Assembly (NCBI GenBank): GCA_964550895.1
Contig: CAZKAP010000004.1
Coordinates: forward strand, 1 to 64,000
Direction: 5' to 3'
DNA length: 64,000 nucleotides
From: CAZKAP01 sp964550895
Lineage (GTDB): Bacteria; Bacteroidota; Bacteroidia; Flavobacteriales; Flavobacteriaceae
The notes below the pieces were generated by a model. That model had not been told where the DNA came from and did no database searches. It worked only from the letters and a program-made list of their open reading frames with translations. A program made the position numbers and the translations under genes. Numbering within the stretch: the stretch's first letter is position 1; the number at the start of each line of letters is the position of its first letter. Below, piece by piece: positions 16,175 through 24,785 of the stretch.

Positions 16175-17220
16175 TTCCCCTCTTCGCATTCCAGAATTTC
16201 CTTTGCCTTTCGCACTATGCGTTCCGGGGGTATCGATTGTATGGCCCTGAGGTAGCTCTCGTCCCTGACGGGGCCATAAATGGAAACAGGCAGCAAGGGA
16301 TAATCCCGGGTATCCGGTGTGATTTGATGGTCGGCCGGCTGCCCATAGGGCGTAAAGCCTGCCAGGGGATGGGTAGTGCCCCAGACCGTGAGTACCGGGA
16401 CACCGGCATTGGATGCCAGATGTCCGTTGGCACTGTCCATGGAAATCATGAGTGACAATTCCTTCATATGACGAAGCTGATCGGCGAAACTCACCCCGTA
16501 AGCGAGGTTGCCAACGCGCCCGGGCCATCGCTGCGCCCAGGATTCAAGCAGGGAAGCCTCCTCCCCGGGAGCACCGAAGAGCGACACCCGCAAATCCGGC
16601 ACACTCAGCAGCTCCTCCACGACCTGTCGCATGAGGTCTGTCGGATACGCTTTGCCCGGATGCCTGGCGAATGGGGCTATGCCGACGATACGCTCCGGGA
16701 GTCCCGTCCGGGTGCGAATACTGCCGGTCCTTTCCCCTGATTCCGGAGGCCAATCCAGGGGATAACCAGCCCTTTCGAACACATCGGCATAACGCTGATG
16801 TACAGACTTCAGGGGCTTACTCCCGGCAAACGTTGCCGTCAACAAGCGCCTGCGTTCAGCCCTTCCCTTGTCGAGCCTGTATACCTTGAGGCCCCTCAGG
16901 CCCAGGAGTGCGGAAAGGAATCTCGACCTCAGCACATTGTGCAGGTCCAGTACGGCGAGATACTCCCTGGCAGCCAGCTTCCGGTACAGCCGCCAAAGGC
17001 CGGGCAGACTGCCGTATTTCCTTTTGTCGAATTCAATGATGTGGACCTGGGGTATGTCGCTGAATACCGATGCCATCATTGGCAGGGTCAGGAGCTCAAG
17101 CCGTGTATCCGGATAGTGCAAGCGAAACAGGCGCAGTACCGGATACAACATAGCGATGTCCCCCATAGCCGAGGTACGTATCAGCAGGAGGCTGCCGGGA
17201 GTCTTACTTATTCTGGGCAC
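16171..17220 (-). CDS. Glycosyltransferase family 9 (heptosyltransferase-like)
   Basis: A 349-residue GT-B fold enzyme. The N-terminus (LLLIRTSAMGDIAMLYPVL) is the diagnostic GT9 opening, and the C-terminal donor-binding region reads ISMDSANGHLASNAGVPVLTVWG. GT9 enzymes add heptose or related sugars to the lipopolysaccharide inner core. The start is GTG at 17220; it overlaps the upstream DUF4254 gene by 17 bases, which places the two in one operon. It converges with arsS, the stop codons overlapping by a few bases. The exact donor sugar is unknown. Confidence 0.9.
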   Translation of the reverse strand: MPRISKTPGSLLLIRTSAMGDIAMLYPVLRLFRLHYPDTRLELLTLPMMASVFSDIPQVHIIEFDKRKYGSLPGLWRLYRKLAAREYLAVLDLHNVLRSRFLSALLGLRGLKVYRLDKGRAERRRLLTATFAGSKPLKSVHQRYADVFERAGYPLDWPPESGERTGSIRTRTGLPERIVGIAPFARHPGKAYPTDLMRQVVEELLSVPDLRVSLFGAPGEEASLLESWAQRWPGRVGNLAYGVSFADQLRHMKELSLMISMDSANGHLASNAGVPVLTVWGTTHPLAGFTPYGQPADHQITPDTRDYPLLPVSIYGPVRDESYLRAIQSIPPERIVRKAKEILECEEGN

Positions 17221-17809
17221 GCAGAACCGGGTTGAGTTCCTGGTCGTTGTACATCTTCATCTGCTTGTAGACCTTCATATACTTGCTGCCTTCAGCTATT
17301 TCGTCCAGAAGTTGGTTTATGGCGGTAGAGAGGTCCTCCTTTTGTTGCTTTAAGACCTCCAGTTTTTCGGCGCACTTCTGACGGTGCTCGGCGCTGGCAT
17401 CAGAGCGCTCGGCCTCCTCCTTCATGTGGTAGATTTTCAGGGCGAGTATGGAGAGCCGATCCAGGGCCCAGGCAGGGCTTTCGGTATTAATGGTAGCACC
17501 TTCTTTAATTTCTACCGATCGGTATTTTTCGAGAAAAAAGGCGTCGAGATACTCGACCATGTCGGTGCGGTCCTGGTTACTGGCATCGATCTTACGCTTG
17601 AGCTCCAGGGCCCCCTCAGGATCGATACCCGGATCCCGGATCAGGTCCTCGTAATGCCACTGCACCGTATCGATCCAGTTCTTGTGATAGAGTAAATGCC
17701 GGATGTCTTCCTTATCGTAGGGATTAACAAGGGGCTGATCTACCCGGTCCTCGACATGGTAATCCCGGACGCTCTTTTCGAATATTTCAAAGGCCTGATC
17801 TGCAAACAT
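17204..17809 (-). CDS. DUF4254 family protein
   Basis: A 201-residue soluble, mainly helical and highly charged protein of the DUF4254 family. Conserved-looking features include NPYDKEDIRHLLYHKNWIDT, then VQWHYEDLIRDP, and SPAWALDRLSILALKIYHM. The ATG at 17809 was preferred over a TTG three codons upstream because the family starts at this point. In flavobacteria DUF4254 is typically next to a GT9 gene, as here, where the coding regions overlap by 17 bases. That suggests a role in lipopolysaccharide core assembly, but no activity is known. Confidence 0.85.
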   Translation of the reverse strand: MFADQAFEIFEKSVRDYHVEDRVDQPLVNPYDKEDIRHLLYHKNWIDTVQWHYEDLIRDPGIDPEGALELKRKIDASNQDRTDMVEYLDAFFLEKYRSVEIKEGATINTESPAWALDRLSILALKIYHMKEEAERSDASAEHRQKCAEKLEVLKQQKEDLSTAINQLLDEIAEGSKYMKVYKQMKMYNDQELNPVLRAQNK

Positions 17810-17829
17810 GTTGAACAATTTAGGGTCGT

Positions 17830-18771
17830 TTATACAAAGAAATTCAAGATAAGTTTAATGAATGGAAGTACGAGGAGGCCCAACAGAAAAAATTCGCGGA
17901 ACTTCTCCCTGGAAAAAGCATCCAGGGTGCGGGCCAGAAAGAATCCCACGGCGAAAAAGCTATACTGTACCTGAATCGGGGAATCTCCGTAATTCAGGGC
18001 CATTACGAGCATGCAACAGAACACATAGGAGGCGATCAGTCGCACGGGACTGATGCGACCCGAGGTCTGATGCCCTATGCGTATGATCTGAACGATTGCA
18101 ATAAGCGCCATCAACGCTATAAACGCCCAGGACAAGTAATGCTCCCGTCCCAGCTGGGCCCATGGTCGACTATCTTCCCCGGCGATGAGCACCCCGTATT
18201 CCCGAAAATGTGTGTAGGCGTCACCCTGAAGCACCCCCAGGCACAACAGGAGCAGGGCCACGGAACCCAGGCCCGAAAAAAGCGCTATCCAGTCCCGAAA
18301 CTGGAGGCGATTGTGCATAAAGACCGAAATGATGAGGGGTAGAAGGAACCCGCTCGCCCAGGGATCAAACCAGGTAGCCAGTGCCAGAAGAAAAGCCGAA
18401 TCATAGAATACGTATACCGATTTCCGATCGTCTCTGAGGCTGAGTAATTTATAGGCCGAATACATCACCAGGAACTGGGCTCCCAGCACCGAAGGCTCAC
18501 TCAGGGTTTCCGGCAACAACACGAAGGACCAACTGTAAAACAGCAGGGGCATCGAGTTGAATTCCGTGATCTTGTTCTCGTTCGACATCCAGCCGAGAAG
18601 GAAAATACTGAGTATCAACAGTAAAAAAGCGCCAAGAGCTGAAAAGGCGAACCCGCCATTCCAGCTCACGTCCGGGTCCACGGCCTTTCCCACCCAATAG
18701 TAGAGGGTCAGGAAACCGATCAATACCAGATAGATGACCGGCCGGGTTTGCCTGAAAATCGTGGAAATCAT
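17830..18771 (-). CDS. DUF6427 family membrane protein
   Basis: A 313-residue protein with about nine to ten hydrophobic segments and short loops, matching the DUF6427 family of flavobacterial membrane proteins. The opening (MISTIFRQTRPVIYLVLIGFL) is characteristic. It precedes DUF4254 and GT9 on the same strand (gap of 20 bases), so the three probably form one operon, and it is divergent from the small DUF6341 gene. Function is unknown. Location beside glycosyltransferase genes hints at envelope glycan work, but this is inference. Confidence 0.8.
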   Translation of the reverse strand: MISTIFRQTRPVIYLVLIGFLTLYYWVGKAVDPDVSWNGGFAFSALGAFLLLILSIFLLGWMSNENKITEFNSMPLLFYSWSFVLLPETLSEPSVLGAQFLVMYSAYKLLSLRDDRKSVYVFYDSAFLLALATWFDPWASGFLLPLIISVFMHNRLQFRDWIALFSGLGSVALLLLCLGVLQGDAYTHFREYGVLIAGEDSRPWAQLGREHYLSWAFIALMALIAIVQIIRIGHQTSGRISPVRLIASYVFCCMLVMALNYGDSPIQVQYSFFAVGFFLARTLDAFSREKFREFFLLGLLVLPFIKLILNFFV

Positions 18772-18796
18772 AAACTCTTTGCGTACATTAGCACTT

Positions 18797-18804
18797 CAAA
18801 AGTA
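18797..18804 (-). promoter_or_regulatory. -7 promoter element of the DUF6427 operon
   Basis: The minus strand reads TACTTTTG, an exact TAnnTTTG match, 26 bases upstream of the DUF6427 ATG. It lies between the divergent starts of DUF6427 and DUF6341. No matching -33 TTG is obvious. Confidence 0.5.
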
Positions 18805-18810
18805 GCAACT

Positions 18811-19035
18811 ATGTGGTCGTCCATATTTTACGGTATTCGCGATTTCTTTGAGGAGGTATTGTTCCTTCCCTACGATTTCTTCCGTTTCATGGAAGGTTGG
18901 TGGAGTTCCAATCTCGTCAACTGGGCCTTTATACTCATCGGCTTTCTGGCGCTGTTCTACTGGCTGGGCAGGCTGAATGCCTACGGAAAAAGCGAGCCGG
19001 AAGACAAGAGCATTACTTCCCACTCCTACCTCTAG
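18811..19035 (+). CDS. DUF6341 family small membrane protein
   Basis: A 74-residue protein with one clear membrane helix (about residues 30-50, NWAFILIGFLALFYWLG) and an amphipathic aromatic N-terminus (FYGIRDFFEEVLFLPYDFFR). It matches the small DUF6341 family that sits between DUF6427 and purD in flavobacteria. Homologues are sometimes mislabelled as uracil phosphoribosyltransferase, but nothing here supports that enzyme. The ATG at 18811 was chosen because the family begins MWSS/MxSF and the upstream extension overlaps the divergent promoter. It ends three bases from the convergent purD stop. Function is unknown. Confidence 0.75.
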   Translation: MWSSIFYGIRDFFEEVLFLPYDFFRFMEGWWSSNLVNWAFILIGFLALFYWLGRLNAYGKSEPEDKSITSHSYL

Positions 19036-19038
19036 CCT

Positions 19039-20319
19039 TCATCTGAGGTCGAACCCTATATCTGTCCTGTACCCCATGCCTTCGAAGGCGATTTGCTTCA
19101 TCGATGCATAACTCTTGTTCAGGGCTTGCTCCATATCATCGCCAAATGAGGTCAGGGCCAGTACGCGCCCTCCGGAGGTCAGCACCCGATCTCCTTCCTG
19201 CTGCGTGCCCGCGTGAAAGAGCAGGCTCTCGTCTTCATGAATCGCATTCAGCCCGGTAATCACCTTTCCCCTTTCGTAACTGCCGGGATATCCTCCCGAA
19301 ACGGCTATGACGGTGCAGGCAAAGCGCGGATCAATGTCAAGTTCCCCGATACCTTCAAAGCCTTCAGCCGCCATAATGGGTAACAGATCGTCGCGCAGGC
19401 GTGGAAGAATTACTTCCGTTTCCGGGTCGCCCAGGCGCACGTTGTATTCTATGACAAACGGGTCTCCATTAACCACCATCAAGCCGATAAAAAGGAAGCC
19501 GTGGTAGTCTATGCCGTCCTCCTGCATGCCTTTAACGGTCGGGCGCACTACGCGTTCCTCGATTCGGGTCTTTAAGCCCTCGTCCAGGAAGGGAACGGGA
19601 GATACGGCTCCCATACCCCCGGTGTTCAGGCCGGTGTCCCCTTCGCCTATGCGCTTGTAGTCCTTGGCAAAGGGCAGGTAACGATATTCCCCGCCTTTCA
19701 CCCATACGAAACAGCTCAATTCGATGCCATCGAGGAATTCCTCGATAACCACACGGTTTCCCGCCTCGTTGAATTTGGATCCATTCAGTATGTCGTCGAG
19801 TTCCCGGGCGGCCTCTTCCTTCTCATCCAGTATCAGGACCCCCTTTCCGGCCGCCAGCCCATCGGCCTTGATGACATACGGAGGGGAGAGCGTGTCCAGG
19901 AAGGCCACCGCCTGCATGAGGTGGGCTTTCGTGAAACTTCGATATGCCGCGGTAGGCACGCCGTGGCGGTGCATAAAGACCTTGGCGAAGTCCTTGCTGC
20001 CTTCCAGCCGTGCTCCGGCCGATGAGGGTCCGATTACCTTTAAGTCAGAAAAACGGGCGTCTGAGGCGAAGTAGTCCGCTATGCCCTCGACCAAAGGGAC
20101 CTCGGGTCCCACGACCAAAATATCAATGGAGTATTCCAGACAGGCCTCCGAAATGCGTTCGAAGTCCGACACGGCTATGGGCAGGTTTGTGGAAATTCCG
20201 GCGGTCCCGGCATTCCCAGGAGCGCTATAGATCTTTCCGCAGTCCGGACTCTGAGAAAGCTTCCAGGCTATGGTGTGCTCCCGTCCCCCCGAACCGAGCA
20301 CCATAATATTATAAGGCAT
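19039..20319 (-). CDS. purD: Phosphoribosylamine-glycine ligase
   Basis: A 426-residue ATP-grasp enzyme that makes glycinamide ribonucleotide from phosphoribosylamine, glycine and ATP, the second step of purine synthesis. The N-terminus has IMVLGSGGREHTIAWKL. The ATP-grasp core shows YVIKADGLAAGKGV, then GNRVVIEEFLDGIELS, and EYNVRLGDPETEV near the metal site. The start at 20319 was preferred over one seven codons upstream because a perfect -7 promoter element lies at 20338-20345, within that extension. Length is normal. Confidence 0.97.
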   Translation of the reverse strand: MPYNIMVLGSGGREHTIAWKLSQSPDCGKIYSAPGNAGTAGISTNLPIAVSDFERISEACLEYSIDILVVGPEVPLVEGIADYFASDARFSDLKVIGPSSAGARLEGSKDFAKVFMHRHGVPTAAYRSFTKAHLMQAVAFLDTLSPPYVIKADGLAAGKGVLILDEKEEAARELDDILNGSKFNEAGNRVVIEEFLDGIELSCFVWVKGGEYRYLPFAKDYKRIGEGDTGLNTGGMGAVSPVPFLDEGLKTRIEERVVRPTVKGMQEDGIDYHGFLFIGLMVVNGDPFVIEYNVRLGDPETEVILPRLRDDLLPIMAAEGFEGIGELDIDPRFACTVIAVSGGYPGSYERGKVITGLNAIHEDESLLFHAGTQQEGDRVLTSGGRVLALTSFGDDMEQALNKSYASMKQIAFEGMGYRTDIGFDLR

Positions 20320-20337
20320 AGGTTGCAGATTTACCGG

Positions 20338-20345
20338 CAAAGTTA
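20338..20345 (-). promoter_or_regulatory. -7 promoter element of purD
   Basis: The minus strand reads TAACTTTG, an exact TAnnTTTG match about 18 bases upstream of the chosen ATG. It decides against the longer purD start, which would lie in the promoter. Confidence 0.55.
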
Positions 20346-20383
20346 CGGCAATCTCGAGAGCTCCTCAGCCCGGCTGTGGGCAT

Positions 20384-20406
20384 AAAAAAAGGGCCCCGTG
20401 GAGCCC
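20384..20406 (-). terminator. Rho-independent terminator after the polysaccharide locus
   Basis: On the minus strand GGGCTCCACGGGGCCC forms a GC-rich hairpin (six pairs around a four-base loop) followed by seven T. It begins 28 bases after the stop of the UDP-xylose synthase gene, the last gene of the long minus-strand polysaccharide run. Confidence 0.75.
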
Positions 20407-20433
20407 AGATATCATTCTTGGATCGGATTTTCT

Positions 20434-21420
20434 CTACCTGCGATTGACTTCGCTAAAGTCTCGATGTTCGGTGCGACGCAGTTCCTCCTCGGAGAGTCCC
20501 TTGAAGTATTCGTAGGTGCGCCTCATGCCTTCCTCCCGGCCAACCTGAGGCTCCCAGCCCAATATGTCCCAGGCCTTGGAAATGTCGGGCTGACGCTGCA
20601 TGGGATCGTCCTTAGGCAGCGGCTTGTATATGATCTTCTGATCGGTACCCGTGAGTTTAATGATCTCTTCGGCGAATTCCTTGATGGTGATCTCGTTCGG
20701 ATTACCGATGTTCATTGGAAGGGTATAATCGCTCATCAGCAAACGGAAAATCCCTTCGATCTCATCTTCCACAAAGCAGAATGATCGGGTCTGGGATCCA
20801 TCGCCAAATACGGTGAGGTCCTCTCCTCGGAGGGCCTGTCCCATAAAGGCCGGAATGACCCGGCCGTCGTTCAGGCGCATGCGAGGACCGTAGGTATTAA
20901 AGATGCGCACGATACGGGTGTCCAGTCCGTGGAACCGGTGGTACGCCATGGTAATCGACTCCTGAAAGCGCTTGGCCTCGTCGTATACTCCCCGCGGCCC
21001 AATGGTATTTACATTACCGTAATACTCCTCGGTCTGAGGATGCACCAGTGGATCTCCGTAGATCTCAGAAGTTGAGGCAATCATGAAGCGGGCATTCTTG
21101 GCCTTGGCCAGGCCCAGGAGGTTATGGGTGCCCAAGGCACCGACCTTAAGGGTTTGTATCGGTATCTTCAGGTAGTCTATCGGACTCGCAGGAGAGGCAA
21201 AATGCAATATGTAATCGAGCTCTCCGGGTACGTGGACAAACTTGGTGACATCGTGGTTGTAGAACTCGAAATTTCTCAGGTGAAATAAATGCTCCACATT
21301 CCGGATGTCGCCTGTAATCAGATTGTCCATTCCGATCACATGGAATCCTTCGCTGATAAAGCGATCGCAGAGATGGGATCCCAGGAAGCCGGCTGCACCG
21401 GTAATTAATACTCTTTGCAT
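20434..21420 (-). CDS. uxs: UDP-glucuronate decarboxylase (UDP-xylose synthase)
   Basis: A 328-residue short-chain dehydrogenase/epimerase-type enzyme. The NAD-binding motif is GAAGFLGSH (residues 8-16), with Asp32 after the second strand for NAD specificity. The catalytic pair is Tyr146 and Lys150 (YDEAK), with the serine in ASTSEIYGDP. The blocks HFASPASPIDYL and PRMRLNDGRVIP are typical of UXS, which oxidises and decarboxylates UDP-glucuronate to UDP-xylose. It is the last gene of the locus and would supply a pentose donor for the glycan. A related UDP-sugar epimerase cannot be fully excluded, but UXS is the best match. Confidence 0.9.
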   Translation of the reverse strand: MQRVLITGAAGFLGSHLCDRFISEGFHVIGMDNLITGDIRNVEHLFHLRNFEFYNHDVTKFVHVPGELDYILHFASPASPIDYLKIPIQTLKVGALGTHNLLGLAKAKNARFMIASTSEIYGDPLVHPQTEEYYGNVNTIGPRGVYDEAKRFQESITMAYHRFHGLDTRIVRIFNTYGPRMRLNDGRVIPAFMGQALRGEDLTVFGDGSQTRSFCFVEDEIEGIFRLLMSDYTLPMNIGNPNEITIKEFAEEIIKLTGTDQKIIYKPLPKDDPMQRQPDISKAWDILGWEPQVGREEGMRRTYEYFKGLSEEELRRTEHRDFSEVNRR

Positions 21421-21497
21421 GATGTGTTTTTTGTAGGGTAGGGTTAAAATCCGCTATAATAACGGGAAGTTATGGCAATAATTATAGGTTGAACTTC

Positions 21498-22850
21498 TTA
21501 ATACGCCTTCTCCTCATTCCCGAAAATATTAAGCACGGTTTGCAGTATGATCTTCAGATCCAGAAACAACGACCAGTTTTCTATGTAAAAAATATCGAAC
21601 TTGATCCGATTCTGTATGTCGACATCCGTCTCCACTTCCCCGCGATAGCCCCGTACCTGAGCCAGGCCGGTAATCCCGGGCCTGACGAAGTGCCGGACCA
21701 TATATTTGTCCACTTTATCTGCGAATTCACTGGTGTGCTTGACCATGTGCGGGCGGGGTCCGACAACCGACATGCTGCCGAAAAGTACATTGTAAAACTG
21801 CGGAAGCTCGTCTATGCTTGTCTTGCGGATAAAGCGCCCCACGCGCGTAACGCGGAGGTCGTTACGGGTCGCCGAACTCTTGTCCGCATGGGTGTTTGGG
21901 GTCATCGAGCGGAACTTATAGCAATAGAATTCGCTATTGTCCAATCCGTTCCTTTTCTGCCGAAAGAACACCGGCCCTCGGGACTCCAGGGTAATAATCA
22001 GGGCCAGCAGGGGCGTTAGCCAGGAGAGCAGGCCTACGATTACCAGGCTGGCGAAGACGATGTCGAAAGCTCGCTTGATGAATGAATTCAGGGGATTGTG
22101 GAGGGGAATATCCCGGAGCGAAAGTACGGGAACGTAGTCGTAGTATTCGAACTTGAGCTTCTTGGCAAAAATATTTTTGTTGTCGGGTATGAACTTAACC
22201 GTCTTCAGATTGTTATCCGCGAAGTTGATGAGCTCGACCATTTCCTCGTCTTCCAGCTCGTTAATCGAACAATAGATTTCATCGACCCGGTTATTCTGTA
22301 TGTAATCGATGCACTGCCCTACATCGAACTGGGGAAGCTTGGGGTCGAAATGAGCGGAGATGATATAGCCGTATTCCGTTCGGTCTTTGAAGACCTGAGC
22401 CAGCTGATCGGCTTTCTTGTTCTTTCCCAGCACCACTACCCTGCGGATATTTCCCTTGGCCAGTTCCCTGTACTTCATCAGTAGTATGTAGGTCAGCAGC
22501 TTCACGCTCGACACGATCAGGCAGACCAGCACAAAATACTGAGCCAGGGCCAGACGGCTGATCACGGGCTGCTTGAAGAATCCAATAAACGCATAGAGCG
22601 TAAGGAAAAAGAAGACGAACTGGTTGAACAGCAGCCGAAGGATGTAGGGAACCTTGGAATAGCGATTTACGGTATAGAACTGATTCTGTATGCTTATGAG
22701 AATCCAGGATGCACTGATGTAACCGTGAAAAAGCAAAGGTTGATCGAACCCAATGGGCAGGGAGTGAGCTAGGAGATTGATTGCAAGCAAATCCAGTAAA
22801 TAGCTGAGCGGAATGATAAAATCAGAATAGTGGAATTGCTTGGATATCAT
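21498..22850 (-). CDS. Undecaprenyl-phosphate sugar-phosphate transferase (WcaJ-type)
   Basis: A 450-residue membrane enzyme that starts glycan repeat-unit synthesis by moving a hexose-1-phosphate from a UDP-sugar to undecaprenyl phosphate. Four N-terminal membrane helices (about 1-130) are followed by a CoA-binding-like domain (140-240, RRVVVLGKNKKAD). The C-terminal bacterial sugar transferase domain (250-450) shows RGPVFFRQKRNG, CYKFRSM, then KTSIDELPQFYNVL and SVVGPRPHM. The ATG at 22850 was chosen over a TTG two codons earlier. The sugar may be glucose, as for WcaJ, but cannot be fixed from sequence. Confidence 0.92.
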   Translation of the reverse strand: MISKQFHYSDFIIPLSYLLDLLAINLLAHSLPIGFDQPLLFHGYISASWILISIQNQFYTVNRYSKVPYILRLLFNQFVFFFLTLYAFIGFFKQPVISRLALAQYFVLVCLIVSSVKLLTYILLMKYRELAKGNIRRVVVLGKNKKADQLAQVFKDRTEYGYIISAHFDPKLPQFDVGQCIDYIQNNRVDEIYCSINELEDEEMVELINFADNNLKTVKFIPDNKNIFAKKLKFEYYDYVPVLSLRDIPLHNPLNSFIKRAFDIVFASLVIVGLLSWLTPLLALIITLESRGPVFFRQKRNGLDNSEFYCYKFRSMTPNTHADKSSATRNDLRVTRVGRFIRKTSIDELPQFYNVLFGSMSVVGPRPHMVKHTSEFADKVDKYMVRHFVRPGITGLAQVRGYRGEVETDVDIQNRIKFDIFYIENWSLFLDLKIILQTVLNIFGNEEKAY

Positions 22851-22920
22851 AGTCAAAAACGGCAGAGTTCATCCCTTTACTGGGACCGTTGATCATTCAA
22901 CACATCCCCATTCCACTAAA

Positions 22921-23661
22921 TTACCCCTTTAGTTTCTTTCGGATAACCAGATATATGAATTTTGAGTTTCCTATGACATACCGCTTCCAGAGTCTCCGCG
23001 GTTCCTGCAAAAGTCGATACAGCCACTCCAGGCCGGCTTTGCACATCCAATCGGGTGCCCGGCTCATCTCACCGACCATGGTAGGCAGAGCGGCCCCTAT
23101 GCCGAGCATGAGGGCATTGACACTCCCGCAGTTCTCGTTCATCCATTTTTCCTGTTTTGGACAGCCCAGTGCCACAAAGATGACCTGAGTGTTGGTGCGG
23201 TTAAACTCAGTGGTGTATGCCGTATTATCCCATGGCTTACCAAAAGGGGGTGAGATAAGGCCGGTCAGTTTTACCCCGGGATAGTTTTCTTTGATATGCT
23301 CCCTGAGCTTTTGAAGTATTCCCTCTGTGGATCCGATAAAACCCACCCTAAAATTCCGTTCGCTGCAAACGGCCAGGAATTCAGGCAGAAAGTCCATTCC
23401 GGGTATACGCTCCTGCTCCATTCCGTAAAAAATTCCGAATGATCGTGCAATGGGATACCCATCCGGAAAAGTATACCGTGCGGTATTTATGACGCGTCCA
23501 AAGCCGGGGTCATCTTCCGCCTCCAGGGCCATGTGGGCATTAGCGAAACAGACGTACCCTCCCGTTTCCTGATCCACGTCAAGTGCAAGTTGCCGTAGGA
23601 AATCGGCCTTTCTACCGTAATTGACCTGCAAACTAAGGATGTCTTTCTTCGCCATTCTCAT
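22921..23661 (-). CDS. WecG/TagA/CpsF family glycosyltransferase (GT26)
   Basis: This 246-residue enzyme is of the GT26 family, which adds the second sugar to a lipid-linked intermediate (for example N-acetylmannosamine or its uronic acid). Diagnostic segments are FANAHMALEAE, then TFPDGYPIARSFG, GFIGSTEGILQKL and IFVALGCPKQEKWM. Its ATG overlaps the TGA of the upstream GT4 gene (ATGA), so translation is coupled. The acting place would be the cytoplasmic membrane face, directly after the WcaJ-type enzyme. Donor sugar is unknown. Confidence 0.93.
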   Translation of the reverse strand: MRMAKKDILSLQVNYGRKADFLRQLALDVDQETGGYVCFANAHMALEAEDDPGFGRVINTARYTFPDGYPIARSFGIFYGMEQERIPGMDFLPEFLAVCSERNFRVGFIGSTEGILQKLREHIKENYPGVKLTGLISPPFGKPWDNTAYTTEFNRTNTQVIFVALGCPKQEKWMNENCGSVNALMLGIGAALPTMVGEMSRAPDWMCKAGLEWLYRLLQEPRRLWKRYVIGNSKFIYLVIRKKLKG

Positions 23662-24785
23662 AGTAGTTGCCCATAGATATCTTCCAGAGATTGAAGATTA
23701 GCCTTATGGGAATACTTTTCTTCAAACTCCCTTCGGGCATTGTAGTACATGTCCGTGTGGATCAGCCCGGATGAATTATTAAGTATTTCCCTAAGGGAAT
23801 CTGCATTTCCTGTTTTAAAGGTAAGACCATTCTTCCCATGAGAAACGATCTGATTTAGGTTATCAATGTCCGAACAGATTACCGGTGTGCCAGAGGAGAA
23901 CGCTTCGAGTATGGTGTTCGGTAGGCCTTCATACCATATCGAGGGTTGCACCAGAGCCTGGCAGGCCTTCAGTTCGCTACGAACCACTTCCTTGGGCTGC
24001 ATACCGAGAAACTCGATATTCGAACTCGCCTTCTGCCTGAGTTCCGTCTCCAAGGGCCCACCACCAATAACCCTCAATTTCAATTCGGGCTCCATGCGGA
24101 ATGCCTCTATCAGTGTGCCGACGCCTTTCTCGACTGAAAGCCGGCCAACAAACAGAAAATGTTCTGCTTTCTTCTGCTCCCGACCGTAGATATCGTCCGT
24201 ACTGTTAGGCTTTACGACTACCTGTTCCGGTTTTATCCGCAGGGAAGAGCCCAGTAGCAACTCCCGGATATATGGAGTAAGGACGATAATGCGATCTACA
24301 TCCTTTCCCCAGGTATTCCTGAGATTGTGCTGTCCGATTACAGCGGAAAGCAGCAGGCTTTTGGGCAGCGAACCCTTGAAGCATCGGTTAACTACCCCGT
24401 GTACGGGAACTTTAAGATTCTTGCATAGTGTACATTCCCTTCCTTCCCTGAGGAAGAGTGCGCCGGTACATAGCGAACGGAAATTGTGAAATGTTATGAC
24501 GACAGGCTTCCCCAGTTCGCGCGCAGCGGAGAAAACACTAGGAGTAGCCTGGTAGAATACGTTGTGCACGTGAACGACCTCCGGGTCGAATTTTCGGATC
24601 GCCTCTTTGGTCAGGCGATAGGATTCCCGATTGTAGAACGCCTTAAGCGGGCTTATCACCCTGTTCTCGAAAAACAATTGAGATACTTCGTGCCCGGCAT
24701 CGGAGAGCAGGCGGTGTTCGTGATCTACTACGGCATCTTCGCCCCCGTAGTGAAGGTAGCGGTTATGTAGCTGAAGTATCTTCAT
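23658..24785 (-). CDS. Family 4 glycosyltransferase
   Basis: A 375-residue GT-B glycosyltransferase. The N-terminal acceptor domain starts KILQLHNRYLHYGGEDAVV. The C-terminal donor domain has HFLFVGRLSVEKGVGTLIEA and the retaining-GT4 signature YEGLPNTILEAFSSGTPVI with the two glutamates. A cysteine pair in the middle (CTLCKNLK) is seen in some members and could bind metal. The ATG at 24785 was preferred over a TTG three codons earlier. It overlaps the upstream ligase-like gene by 23 bases and the downstream GT26 gene by 4. Linkage and donor cannot be predicted. Confidence 0.9.
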   Translation of the reverse strand: MKILQLHNRYLHYGGEDAVVDHEHRLLSDAGHEVSQLFFENRVISPLKAFYNRESYRLTKEAIRKFDPEVVHVHNVFYQATPSVFSAARELGKPVVITFHNFRSLCTGALFLREGRECTLCKNLKVPVHGVVNRCFKGSLPKSLLLSAVIGQHNLRNTWGKDVDRIIVLTPYIRELLLGSSLRIKPEQVVVKPNSTDDIYGREQKKAEHFLFVGRLSVEKGVGTLIEAFRMEPELKLRVIGGGPLETELRQKASSNIEFLGMQPKEVVRSELKACQALVQPSIWYEGLPNTILEAFSSGTPVICSDIDNLNQIVSHGKNGLTFKTGNADSLREILNNSSGLIHTDMYYNARREFEEKYSHKANLQSLEDIYGQLL

